Of a stretch of 47,364 bases of DNA, positions 8,825 through 16,594 are shown one piece after another. The position numbers were made by a program, and so were the translations under genes. This DNA is from Acidimicrobiales bacterium (GTDB lineage Bacteria; Actinomycetota; Acidimicrobiia; Acidimicrobiales; Palsa-688), in assembly GCA_036378675.1 (NCBI GenBank), contig DASUWA010000056.1, positions 1 to 47,364 on the forward strand. Reading direction: 5' to 3'. Under the pieces are notes generated by a model. The model was not told the DNA's origin, searched no databases, and worked only from the letters and a program-made list of their open reading frames with translations. Every line of letters starts with the position of its first letter. Position 1 is the first letter of the stretch.

Positions 8825-9451
8825 GTGCGGACGCTGTGCGACGCGTCGAGGATGTTCTTCCGGCAACGTTCTCCGATCGCCATCGCCGTCGTGCTGGTCG
8901 CTGCGGTCGCCGGACGGATCTACGTGGGGGAGTACAGCTGGTGGGACCTTCTGCCGCCGGCCATCGTGGTCGCTGTCCAACCCCTCACCGAATGGCTCAT
9001 CCATGTGTTCCTGCTTCACTTCCGGCCGCGATCGGTCGGCGGTTACAAGTTTGATCCGCTCGTGTCGCGCAAGCACCGCGCCCATCACGCCGATCCGAAG
9101 GATCTTCGGCTGGTGTTCATTCCTGACCAGCCTCTCGTCGGATTGCTCGCCGGCACGGCAGCGGTCTTCCTGATCCCGTTCTCCCTTCCGGTCGGACTGT
9201 CGGGTCTGATCGGGGCGTACGCGATGACCCTCACTTACGAGTGGACCCACTTTCTGATTCATTCCTCCTACCGACCGCGCCACAAGGTGTACCGGTACGT
9301 ATGGCGGGCCCACCGCAACCATCACTACCGGAACGAGCGGTATTGGTTCGGTGTGACCATGCACCTGGCGGATCACATTCTCGGGACCTTCCCGGATAAG
9401 AGCTCTGTCGAGCTGTCGCCCACCGCTCGAACCCTCGGCATGGAGTCATAG
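8825..9451 (+). CDS. Sterol desaturase / fatty acid hydroxylase superfamily membrane protein
   Basis: A protein of about 208 residues with hydrophobic segments and the clustered histidines of the diiron membrane hydroxylases (FA_hydroxylase). The clusters are HVFLLH, HRAHH, HFLIH and HRNHH, each beside an amphipathic or membrane segment. Family members insert oxygen into, or desaturate, sterols, carotenoids or fatty acyl chains using O2. I chose the GTG that has GAGGA five bases upstream. An earlier in-frame GTG at 8759 overlaps the preceding gene and would add 22 residues. It is the last gene of the transporter operon, so it may act on the imported compound or on a membrane lipid. Confidence 0.8.
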   Translation: MRTLCDASRMFFRQRSPIAIAVVLVAAVAGRIYVGEYSWWDLLPPAIVVAVQPLTEWLIHVFLLHFRPRSVGGYKFDPLVSRKHRAHHADPKDLRLVFIPDQPLVGLLAGTAAVFLIPFSLPVGLSGLIGAYAMTLTYEWTHFLIHSSYRPRHKVYRYVWRAHRNHHYRNERYWFGVTMHLADHILGTFPDKSSVELSPTARTLGMES

Positions 9452-9479
9452 ATAGCAATCGCCGCGGCAGAAAAGCACG

Positions 9480-10349
9480 CTACCGGGACAGCTCAGGAGT
9501 CACTATCCGGTAGTTGACCGTGCCGTCGGCAACCAGCCGTCCGTCGGCGGCGCGGCAGATCTCAACGTCGCAGAAGAGAACCTCGCGATCGACATGCACC
9601 ACCCGCCCGTGCCCGACCAGGTCTCCCCGCGGAGCGGGGTCGAGTACCCGGGCCTGCAGTCCCGGAGTGGATGCCTTGAATCGGCCGGGCCCGGTCTTCG
9701 CCCAGGCCGACATCGCGCCAGTGGTGTCGAGGAGCGCGAGGAGCGCCCCCTCGTGGATTTCGCCGTCGGGAGTGGTGTTCGCCTCCGCCTCGGGCATGAC
9801 GATCCGGGACAACCCGTCAGCCATGTGCTCCGCGCTGATCCCGAGCGCGGCATGAAACGGGATGGACGCGATGAACGGGCCCATCGGCCCCTTATCGTTC
9901 CCCGCGGCGAAGCCCGCCACGACCGGCGCAGGTAGGGGCTCGGCGCCGAAGCGGCCTCGCACCGTCAACAGTCCCTTCGCGATCGGTTTGCCGCCGTCGC
10001 CGGCAACTTCCACCTCGACGTGGGCGAGCTCCTTGCCCTTGCGCAGCAGTGTCGCGGTTCCGGTTATCCCCTCTCCCAAAGCCGCCGACAGATATCCGAT
10101 CTGAAGCGCGCTGGTGTGCCAGGGGCCGCTCTCTGGCCCGAGCGAAGCGCGGGCCAGGCAACCGGCCGAGCTCACGATCATCGACCCGGCGACGCCGCCG
10201 TGAAGCGCGGTGTCCCCGTTGGACAGCTCTTCCTTGAAACCGAGCGACAGCCGCGCCTGCTCTGCGGACAGCTCTGTGATGGTCAGGCCGAGGAGCTTGG
10301 CGAACGGCGCATCCTCGATCCAGCGGCTAACCCAATCACTCCCGCTCAT
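9480..10349 (-). CDS. Tandem hotdog-fold (PaaI-like) thioesterase
   Basis: A 289-residue protein with two hotdog domains in tandem. The first (about 15-130) carries the classic N-D-T-x-L-H-G-G segment ([14 protein letters not shown]), where PaaI-type thioesterases bind acyl-CoA. The second (about 165-285) has an equivalent [20 protein letters not shown]. Such double-hotdog proteins hydrolyse acyl-CoA thioesters in the cytoplasm, often in aromatic or lipid catabolism. Its start overlaps the stop of the upstream TetR gene by four bases (ATGA), so it is translationally coupled and shares that promoter. It converges on the hydroxylase gene 28 bases away. Confidence 0.85.
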   Translation of the reverse strand: MSGSDWVSRWIEDAPFAKLLGLTITELSAEQARLSLGFKEELSNGDTALHGGVAGSMIVSSAGCLARASLGPESGPWHTSALQIGYLSAALGEGITGTATLLRKGKELAHVEVEVAGDGGKPIAKGLLTVRGRFGAEPLPAPVVAGFAAGNDKGPMGPFIASIPFHAALGISAEHMADGLSRIVMPEAEANTTPDGEIHEGALLALLDTTGAMSAWAKTGPGRFKASTPGLQARVLDPAPRGDLVGHGRVVHVDREVLFCDVEICRAADGRLVADGTVNYRIVTPELSR

Positions 10350-10978
10350 CGTGGGCGAAGGCCGTCCAGGACGAGCGACACCACGAAATCCGCGACGACT
10401 CGGGCCTCCAGCCCGTCGTCGGTGCTGAGGCGACGATGAGCCAGTTGCCCGACGAGCGCGGCCAGGCTGAACGCGACCATGCGAGGCGGCGCGGAGATGA
10501 TTGCCCCCCGCTTCTGGGCGACCTTGATCATCTCCTCTATATCGCTGACGAACCGCTCGTAGATGCCGAAGAGATGCTTCTCGAATCGGTCACTGAGAGC
10601 GTAGGAATCGCGGAACAGGAGCTTCACCGTCGCGCGATCGGCCTCGAAGAACTCGAACGTGGCGCGTATGGCCGCGCGGAAACCCGCATCGGTGGCGTCC
10701 GCGGAATCTATGCCGGCGAGCGCAGCAGCGAGATGGGAGCGGAGGGCCTGCTCCTCGGATGCCATCAGCTCGTGGAACAGCTCATCCTTCGAAGAGAAGT
10801 ACCAGTAGATCGACCCGTAGGCGACCCCTGCTTCTCTGGCGACGTCGGCAATGGTCGTCGCGTGGTATCCCTTGCTCGCGAACACCTTCTTCGCAGCGGC
10901 GAGGATGTCGTCACGGCGAGCCGCCTTGTCGTCCTCGCTGACGGCACGGCGCATCTGTTTCGCGCGCTGCGTTGTCAC
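10346..10978 (-). CDS. TetR family transcriptional regulator
   Basis: A 210-residue regulator. The N-terminal helix-turn-helix is clear ([20 protein letters not shown], then [20 protein letters not shown]), with a ligand-binding helical C-terminus that resembles fatty-acid or acyl-CoA-responsive TetR proteins. The given start is GTG; an ATG eight codons later (MRRAVSEDD) is possible, and neither has a good ribosome binding site. The dyad 24-39 bases upstream is nearly identical to one before the transporter operon. That suggests autorepression plus control of import, with an acyl-CoA as a plausible inducer given the coupled thioesterase. Confidence 0.92.
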   Translation of the reverse strand: MTTQRAKQMRRAVSEDDKAARRDDILAAAKKVFASKGYHATTIADVAREAGVAYGSIYWYFSSKDELFHELMASEEQALRSHLAAALAGIDSADATDAGFRAAIRATFEFFEADRATVKLLFRDSYALSDRFEKHLFGIYERFVSDIEEMIKVAQKRGAIISAPPRMVAFSLAALVGQLAHRRLSTDDGLEARVVADFVVSLVLDGLRPR

Positions 10979-11001
10979 GGCCGCGAAGGTACCGCTCTTT
11001 T

Positions 11002-11017
11002 GATTGACTGATCAATC
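11002..11017. promoter_or_regulatory. TetR operator (autoregulatory)
   Basis: GATTGACTGATCAATC is an inverted repeat (GATTGA, spacer CTGA, TCAATC) just upstream of the TetR gene that reads leftward. Perfect six-base arms and the near-identical copy at 2394-2410 make it a strong operator candidate. Confidence 0.7.
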
Positions 11018-11060
11018 GAGAGGCCTGGCAGGCGGTTCTCCCAGATCGGTTGTAGCGGGC

Positions 11061-11837
11061 TCAGTCGAAGAGCAACAGGGACGCCGTCTGACTGGCCACC
11101 GCGAGCAGAGTCCCGTCGATCGACCACAGTCGGGCGGCTCCGTGTACGTAACCCCCAGCGATGAAGTGGGGATCCACGTCTATGAGCACCCAGTCGCCGG
11201 CCGGATCGGCGCCGAACCGAATCGAGTTGTCGAGGCTGGTTCCGGCGCCGGTTCGACCGGCGGCCCGCACCACCCCGCTCGGCACCACGTCAGCGACGAA
11301 GGCGAGGGCTGCACGGGTAAGAGGGCGGTCGAGCATGCGGGCCCATAGCGCCCCGCGGTCGCCAGCGTGACGGACCTCAACGCAGGCGAGCCAGCCAGCT
11401 CGATCTGCAATTTGCAGGTTCGGAGCCCTAGGACGCCACGTGGCGCATTGATCAGGAGGCGGGACCGCGGGCATGGATCCGAACTGAGCTTGAAGGGGAT
11501 CTCGACGGAGGTCACCCGTGGCTCCGAGCGCGGAGAACAGGATGCCGTCGCGAACCTTGCCGGTCACCCGCACCTGAGAAGTCCGACGACCCTCGGCGAG
11601 AACCTCGACGTCGCAATCGATCACTTCGCCTACATCGGTCGTCGACACGAACTGCACTGTTGCCCATACTGCGTGCCGGCCGGTCTCGGCTTCCATCGCC
11701 GCCGCGACTGCTGCGAGCCCGGTTCCACCGTAGAACTTTCCATCAAAGCGTGACAGTGGGTTGGTTAGTGCGAAATGCCAGCGGCCCGGCTCGACTCGCG
11801 CCAGGCCGAGCCATTCGAGGTCTGCTCCGTCGTACAT
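11061..11837 (-). CDS. TesB-like acyl-CoA thioesterase (double hotdog)
   Basis: A 258-residue protein of the TesB-like/4HBT_3 acyl-CoA thioesterase family. The first half contains FDGKFYGGTGLAAVAAAM, which corresponds to the G-G-x-L-A helix of TesB, followed by VWATVQFVSTTDVGEVIDCDVE. The C-terminal half has SLDNSIRFGADPAGDWVLIDVDPHFIAGGYVHG, the TesB region with the conserved Asp near DNSIRF and the G-G-x-x-H-G turn. It probably hydrolyses medium- or long-chain acyl-CoA. It is the last gene of the minus-strand run headed by the second TetR gene, 45 bases after the aldo/keto reductase, so membership of that operon is likely but not certain. Confidence 0.82.
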   Translation of the reverse strand: MYDGADLEWLGLARVEPGRWHFALTNPLSRFDGKFYGGTGLAAVAAAMEAETGRHAVWATVQFVSTTDVGEVIDCDVEVLAEGRRTSQVRVTGKVRDGILFSALGATGDLRRDPLQAQFGSMPAVPPPDQCATWRPRAPNLQIADRAGWLACVEVRHAGDRGALWARMLDRPLTRAALAFVADVVPSGVVRAAGRTGAGTSLDNSIRFGADPAGDWVLIDVDPHFIAGGYVHGAARLWSIDGTLLAVASQTASLLLFD

Positions 11838-11882
11838 AGATCAGTCGCGCGCGTTCATCTGTTGATGGTGGGCTTGAATCGG

Positions 11883-12917
11883 CTAGTAGCGGGGCGGCCG
11901 GCGGCGTCGCCAGGCCTGCGACACCGATGGAGGTTCGTATCCCGCGTCGGCCCAGCTGAAGTTCGAGCCAGGCTTGACGATCTGGTCGATGCGGTCGAGG
12001 ATCGACGGTTCCAGCGTCACGCCTGCGGCACCGAGCTGGCTGTCAAGGTGGTCGTGGGTGCGGGGGCCGATGATCGCCGAGGTCACCGCCGGGTGTCCGA
12101 TCACGAACGCGAGGGCCATATGAACCAACGACATTCCCGCTTCTGCGGCCAGATCGCCGAGCGCGGTGGCCGCCTCGAGCTTGGCCTGGTTCGCCGGGAT
12201 GGAGAGGTCATACCGCTCGGGCAGCCGCTCAGCCCGCCGGCTGGTCAGCTCGTCGGCACCCTTCCGCCACCTTCCCGACAACCACCCACCGGCGAGCGGG
12301 CTCCAGGGTATGACTCCCATCCCGTACTTCCGGCAGGTCGGCAGCACCTCGGCTTCAACGCCGCGGACGAGCATCGAGTACGGCGGTTGCTCGCAGACGA
12401 AGCGTTCGCGTTGCCTGCGCTCGGCGGTCCACTGCGCTTCGACAATGGCCGACGGAGGGAACGTGGAGGAACCGATATACCTGACCTTTCCTTGCCGGAC
12501 AAGGTCGGTCAGCGCTCCAAGTGTCTCGTCTATATCGATGTGCGGGTCCGGCCGATGGATCTGGTACAGATCGATGTAATCGGTGCCGAGCCGCCGGAGG
12601 CTGTTCTCGCACTCCTGGATGATCCACCGCCGTGAGTTGCCCTGCTGGTTCGGATCCGAACCCATCGGCCCGTGAACCTTGGTCGCGATGACGAGCGAAT
12701 CGCGCTTCCCTGCGATCGCCTTGCCGACGATCTCCTCCGACTCGCCGGCGGAGTAAACGTCGGCCGTGTCGATGAAGTTGATCCCCGCGTCCAGCGCGGA
12801 GTTGATGATCTTGATGCTGTCCTCGTGATCGGGATTTCCCCAACCGCCGAACATCATCGCTCCCAGGCACAGCGGGCTGACCCTCACTCCGGTCGTTCCG
12901 AGGTTGCGGTAGTTCAT
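11883..12917 (-). CDS. Aldo/keto reductase
   Basis: A 344-residue NAD(P)H-dependent aldo/keto reductase with a TIM-barrel fold. The catalytic tetrad is visible as Asp50, Tyr55 (INFIDTADVYSAG), Lys80 (VIATKVHG) and His121 (LYQIHRPDP). The C-terminal IIGPRTHDHLDSQLGA is the usual coenzyme-binding segment. The N-terminus MNYRNLGTTGVRVSPLCLG favours the ATG at this position; an in-frame TTG three codons earlier begins one base after the sulfatase stop. It should reduce a ketone or aldehyde, or oxidise an alcohol, in the same pathway as the sulfatase and dehalogenase directly upstream. Confidence 0.9.
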   Translation of the reverse strand: MNYRNLGTTGVRVSPLCLGAMMFGGWGNPDHEDSIKIINSALDAGINFIDTADVYSAGESEEIVGKAIAGKRDSLVIATKVHGPMGSDPNQQGNSRRWIIQECENSLRRLGTDYIDLYQIHRPDPHIDIDETLGALTDLVRQGKVRYIGSSTFPPSAIVEAQWTAERRQRERFVCEQPPYSMLVRGVEAEVLPTCRKYGMGVIPWSPLAGGWLSGRWRKGADELTSRRAERLPERYDLSIPANQAKLEAATALGDLAAEAGMSLVHMALAFVIGHPAVTSAIIGPRTHDHLDSQLGAAGVTLEPSILDRIDQIVKPGSNFSWADAGYEPPSVSQAWRRRRPPRY

Positions 12918-12927
12918 GGACCGCAAC

Positions 12928-14448
12928 CTACACCGGCGCCTCGACGTTCAACCTCTCCGCCCGCGGGGCGGGGAGATGGTCGTACAGGTCGGACAGCAAA
13001 TCGTCCCGCACGGATCGGTGAGCCGGATCCGCCCACAGGTTGTGCCACTGCAGGGGGTCGTCGACCAGCGAGTACAGCTCGCCTTCGCTGCCGTCGTATC
13101 CCCCTCCGGGCTCGTAGGCGGTGACCAGCCATCCGTCCCGGTACATAGAGCGCAGATGCAGGTCCTCGCTTGGGAACTGGCTGTCCCATTCGGTGATCAC
13201 CCGCTCCCGTTCAGGGGCCCTACCGATCGGCAGGGGAGAGCCCTGCACCCAGTCCGGCACCGGCACTTCCGCGATCGAAGCGAACGTGGGAGCGAGGTCG
13301 AGCTGGCCGACAGGCTCCTCGACGACCGCCGCGGAGATTCCGGCGGACCGAGCGGGCCGCCAGATCATCGGCAGATGCATGAGAGCCTCGCAGTGGTAGG
13401 GGCCCTTGAAGAGGAGCCCGAAGTCCCCCTGAAGTTCCCCGTGATCGGTCGTGAATATCACGTCCGTGTCCTCGCCCCAACCCCGGCCATCCACACAGTC
13501 GAGGATCCGCCCGATCGCCTCGTCGATCAGTTCGTTCTCGATGTGGGTCAGAGCGTTGACCTCACGAACCTGGTCGTGGGTCATCGCGGCGGGCACAAAG
13601 GACGTCGGTCCTCCTTCGAGGTTCGAATGCGACCCGTCGTAGTACGCCAGCCAGTGGCGTGGCTTCTCGGATAGGACCTCCCGGCATGCGTCGGCACCGC
13701 CAGGGTGGGCGCGAGGCAGGTCCAGGTTCCGCCAGTCGACCCGTTTCAACTCCGATGCGGGCGGGTCCCACGGGTGGTGAGGATCAGGGAAGCTGACCCA
13801 GCAGAACCAATCGTCGTCGGCGGATAGCCCACGCAGCCACGCGATCGCCCGCGCGGCCGTCCAGTCTGTGTGGTACAGCTCGCGCGGCACCGGGTTCACC
13901 GCCACCTGCGGAGCGCTCGTGTCGCCACCGCCTTCACCGTTGAGCTGCCCGCCCTTGAACAACTGGTAAAAGCCGCGCTCCCAATGCCCCGGTTGCTCGA
14001 GGAGCCACTTGCCGTAATGCCAGAGCGGAAGCGGGCCGTGCATAGCCAGTTCGATATGGTCGAAACCCCGATGGGGGCCGGTACTCCCCTCTCGTGCGAA
14101 ACGGTTCTCCGGCCAGCGGCCCTCCAGATCCATGCCCGGCTCGAAGTGAGCCTTCCCGATCAGAGCGGTCCTGTAGCCGTGGTCGTTCAAGTGGGCCGCG
14201 ATGCTCGGGGCATCGGCCGGGAGCGGTACCCCATTGGCGAACACGCCGTGTGTCCGGACGTACTGACCGGTGATCATCGTCGAGCGTGCCGGCATGCACA
14301 CGACGTTCTGGTTCATCGCCCGGCGGAAGTTGATCCCCTCCGCGGCGAGCCGGTCTAGCACGGGTGTCCGTGCGACCGTTCCCCCGTTGCAGCCGAGGCT
14401 GTCGTACCTCTGCTGGTCCGTCGTGATGAACAGGATCTTGCGCCCCAT
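12928..14448 (-). CDS. Sulfatase (formylglycine-type)
   Basis: A 506-residue arylsulfatase/alkaline phosphatase superfamily enzyme. Metal-binding Asp residues appear in the N-terminal TTDQQRYDSLG. The activating motif CMPARSTMITGQ starts at Cys51 and fits C-x-P-x-R, so Cys51 should be converted to formylglycine by a sulfatase-modifying enzyme not in this window. VIFTTDHGELQGDFGLLFKG carries further metal and active-site residues. No signal peptide is visible, so it is probably cytoplasmic and acts on an imported sulfate ester. It starts three bases after the dehalogenase stop, which implies co-transcription. Choline-sulfatase-like or aryl/alkyl sulfate substrates cannot be distinguished. Confidence 0.9.
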   Translation of the reverse strand: MGRKILFITTDQQRYDSLGCNGGTVARTPVLDRLAAEGINFRRAMNQNVVCMPARSTMITGQYVRTHGVFANGVPLPADAPSIAAHLNDHGYRTALIGKAHFEPGMDLEGRWPENRFAREGSTGPHRGFDHIELAMHGPLPLWHYGKWLLEQPGHWERGFYQLFKGGQLNGEGGGDTSAPQVAVNPVPRELYHTDWTAARAIAWLRGLSADDDWFCWVSFPDPHHPWDPPASELKRVDWRNLDLPRAHPGGADACREVLSEKPRHWLAYYDGSHSNLEGGPTSFVPAAMTHDQVREVNALTHIENELIDEAIGRILDCVDGRGWGEDTDVIFTTDHGELQGDFGLLFKGPYHCEALMHLPMIWRPARSAGISAAVVEEPVGQLDLAPTFASIAEVPVPDWVQGSPLPIGRAPERERVITEWDSQFPSEDLHLRSMYRDGWLVTAYEPGGGYDGSEGELYSLVDDPLQWHNLWADPAHRSVRDDLLSDLYDHLPAPRAERLNVEAPV

Positions 14449-14451
14449 CGG

Positions 14452-15375
14452 TCAGGCGTCCTTGGTCGAGTTGATGAAATCGATGATCACGCGGGCCAGC
14501 TCGGGGCCACGGTCCTCTTGGAGGAAGTGGCCTCCTCCCTCGATGGTCGTATGGGGCTGACCCTTGGTGCCCGGCACCTCCGCGAGGAACAACGAGTCTG
14601 CTCCCTTGGTGATCGGGTCCTGGTCGCTGAACGCGCAGAGGAACGGCCTGGTGAAACCGCGCAGCACGTCCCAAGCCCGGCGGTTCGCGTCCGAGGCCGG
14701 ATCGTCGGGCCGGATCGGCACCAGAAGCGGAAACTGCCGCGCGCCCGCCTTGTAGGCCTCGTCGGGGTAGGGGGCGTCGTACGCGGCGACGACATCTGGA
14801 GGGAGTGGCGAAACGCATCCGCCGGCGACGATCCGGCCAACCGGGAGCTCGGGTGTCTCTTGTGAGAACCGCAACCAAGCTTGAAAAGCATCACCCATGT
14901 TCTGGTCCCCCGTGACCAGCCCCGTGTTCGCGGCCACGACCCGGCGGAACCTGTCCGGATTCTCTGCCACCAGGCGCAATCCGACCATCCCTCCCCAGTC
15001 CTGCCCGACCAAAGTCACACCGTTCAGACGGAGCTGGTCGAGGAGGGCCGCGCGCATCCACTCGACGTGGCGAGCGTAGCTGTAGTCAGTCCGCTCGGCC
15101 GGCTTGTCGGACCGGCCGAAGCCGACGAGGTCCGGGACGACGACACGGAACCCGGCGTCGGCCAGGCTGGGGATCATCTTCCGGTAGAGGAAGCTCCACG
15201 ACGGTTCGCCGTGAAGAAGCAAGACGGTCTCCGGTGCATCCGAAGGTCCCTCGTCGAGGTAGTGGACCCTCAAGGTTCCGTCGCCGTCGCCGGTTGCGAC
15301 ATCGACATAGCGCGGGGGGAACTCGTAACCCGGCAGGCCGGCGAACCTGTCGTCGGGTGTGCGAAGGACCTTCAT
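14452..15375 (-). CDS. Haloalkane dehalogenase (alpha/beta hydrolase)
   Basis: A 307-residue alpha/beta hydrolase that matches subfamily I haloalkane dehalogenases. HGEPSWSFLYRKM (55-67) is the oxyanion/halide segment. GQDWGG places the nucleophile Asp126 next to the halide-stabilising Trp127. FSDQDPIT (249-256) supplies the catalytic acid, and GGGHFLQED the catalytic His283. These enzymes hydrolyse carbon-halogen bonds in alkyl halides to alcohols. An epoxide hydrolase is the main alternative, because it also has an Asp nucleophile, but the GEPSW segment favours the dehalogenase. Its start overlaps the TetR stop (ATGA), so it is under direct control of that promoter. Confidence 0.87.
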   Translation of the reverse strand: MKVLRTPDDRFAGLPGYEFPPRYVDVATGDGDGTLRVHYLDEGPSDAPETVLLLHGEPSWSFLYRKMIPSLADAGFRVVVPDLVGFGRSDKPAERTDYSYARHVEWMRAALLDQLRLNGVTLVGQDWGGMVGLRLVAENPDRFRRVVAANTGLVTGDQNMGDAFQAWLRFSQETPELPVGRIVAGGCVSPLPPDVVAAYDAPYPDEAYKAGARQFPLLVPIRPDDPASDANRRAWDVLRGFTRPFLCAFSDQDPITKGADSLFLAEVPGTKGQPHTTIEGGGHFLQEDRGPELARVIIDFINSTKDA

Positions 15376-15995
15376 CTGCCACTACCTCCTGGTGACTTGG
15401 TGCTCTCGAGCAATGAAATAAGGGTTCGGATCACGACTCGCCTGGCCGCGGCCGGGCCGAGGCCCATCCGCCTGCGCAGCTGGTCCCACGTCTCCCACGA
15501 CGCCGCTGCTTCGAGCGCGTCCAGCAGCTCGGCGCGCGCAGGGCCCGCTGCCTGAAGCTCGGGACCGAAGGCGCGTTGTACCGCGCGACGCAAGACGAGC
15601 CGGGCGTTGGACAGCTCCCCGGCGACGGTCGGGGACGCCGCCTCGACTCTGGCCGCGGCGCGCCTCACCGGTGATATCGCCTCGAAGAGGGATTCCCGTT
15701 GGCGCACGATCTGAGCGACTCGTTCTCCAACCGGAAGGGACGGATCCACTGGTCGCAGGTGGTCCCAGTGCCGTTCGACTTGAACTTTCACCGCGGCGCG
15801 GAGCAGCTGCTCCATGTCGTCGAAGTGATGGAAGACCAGCCGGAGAGAGACGCCCGCCCGCGCTGACACCTCCCGCGCGGTGGGTTCGGCGATGCCGTCC
15901 TCGAGCAGCGATATCAGCGCCTCGGCGAGCTGCCGGCGGGTGCGCTCGCCACGGGCAAGGCGACCGTCGCTGGCGAGATCTGCGGTGTCGCGCAT
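15372..15995 (-). CDS. TetR family regulator heading the dehalogenase-sulfatase operon
   Basis: A 207-residue regulator. The HTH region is RTRRQLAEALISLLEDGIAE, then PTAREVSARAGVSLRLVFHHF, followed by a helical effector domain that is unusually Arg/Ala-rich. I start at MRDTADLAS. The frame is open further upstream, but that part would run across the promoter dyad and has no coding character. No ribosome binding site is seen, and TACTGT lies 8 bases before the ATG, so the mRNA may be leaderless. It is the first gene of a run of five minus-strand genes and faces the SRPBCC/amidohydrolase operon across the dyad. Confidence 0.88.
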   Translation of the reverse strand: MRDTADLASDGRLARGERTRRQLAEALISLLEDGIAEPTAREVSARAGVSLRLVFHHFDDMEQLLRAAVKVQVERHWDHLRPVDPSLPVGERVAQIVRQRESLFEAISPVRRAAARVEAASPTVAGELSNARLVLRRAVQRAFGPELQAAGPARAELLDALEAAASWETWDQLRRRMGLGPAAARRVVIRTLISLLESTKSPGGSGR

Positions 15996-16003
15996 CGAAG
16001 CCA

Positions 16004-16040
16004 AACAGTAAACTATTTGCACTAAACATGCAACTAGTTT
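16004..16040. promoter_or_regulatory. 31-bp dyad operator inside a divergent promoter
   Basis: Arms AAACTATTTGCA (16010-16021) and TGCAACTAGTTT (16029-16040) are complementary at 11 of 12 positions around a 7-base spacer. On the minus strand the dyad contains TTGCAT, then 17 bases, then TACTGT (16009-16004), a promoter for the TetR gene. A bound repressor would therefore cover the -35 and spacer. It lies 15-45 bases from the TetR start and 30-60 from the divergent SRPBCC start. Confidence 0.7.
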
Positions 16041-16069
16041 GTGGGTGCTGTCCAGAGCGCCCGCGGACG

Positions 16070-16594
16070 ATGCCGAGTACTCTCCCCTACGTGCAGGAGC
16101 ACACCTACTCGGTCGACGTGGAGGGATCCCCCGAGGAAGTGTGGTCGCTCTTCTGGTCTCATCGGAGCGGCACGCGGTCTCACGGGGACGTGACCATCGA
16201 GATCCTCCACCCGGGCGACCCAACCGGCGAGGGGTTGGTGCGCCATTGCGTGTTTCCGGTCCCTCGCTGGCTCCTGTCGGGAGGCCGGGGGGTGTCGTGG
16301 GAGTGGCTAACCGAGGTTCGCCGCCCGCACTCATGGCGTTACGACGCGATCGGGAAGCCCCTCTGGTCGAAGGCTGCAGGATTCACGAGCCTGGAGGATC
16401 TCGGAGACGGAAGTACCCGTATCCACTTCCGCGAGACGTACCACGCCTTCAATCCGGTGACGCGCACGCTGTTCGAGCGCAGGGTTCACAAGGCGATATC
16501 GCGGTCCAATGACACGACGCTCGCCTCCTCCATCAACGCGGGCCTGAAGATGTTGCGAGAAAGGAGCGGAAGCGGTGGCCGACTCGCGCAGTGA
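16070..16594 (+). CDS. SRPBCC (START/Bet v1-like) family protein
   Basis: A 174-residue single-domain protein. The opening YVQEHTYSVDVEGSPEEVWSLFWSH is the typical first strand and helix of SRPBCC ligand-binding proteins. The middle (VSWEWLTEVRRPHSWRY) and the end, a long C-terminal helix after FNPVTRTLFERRVHKA, complete the helix-grip fold. Members bind hydrophobic small molecules or act as cyclases or hydratases; no catalytic residues can be named. The ATG chosen lacks a clear ribosome binding site, and an in-frame ATG at 16028 inside the operator would suit a leaderless mRNA. It overlaps the amidohydrolase gene by 20 bases. Confidence 0.75.
   Translation: MPSTLPYVQEHTYSVDVEGSPEEVWSLFWSHRSGTRSHGDVTIEILHPGDPTGEGLVRHCVFPVPRWLLSGGRGVSWEWLTEVRRPHSWRYDAIGKPLWSKAAGFTSLEDLGDGSTRIHFRETYHAFNPVTRTLFERRVHKAISRSNDTTLASSINAGLKMLRERSGSGGRLAQ

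Noticed and set aside
11834-11850. A third TetR site at the TesB-like start (GATCAGTC core)
   Set aside because: Only the 8-base core matches; the TCAATC arm is absent. One or two such 8-mers are expected by chance in this length.
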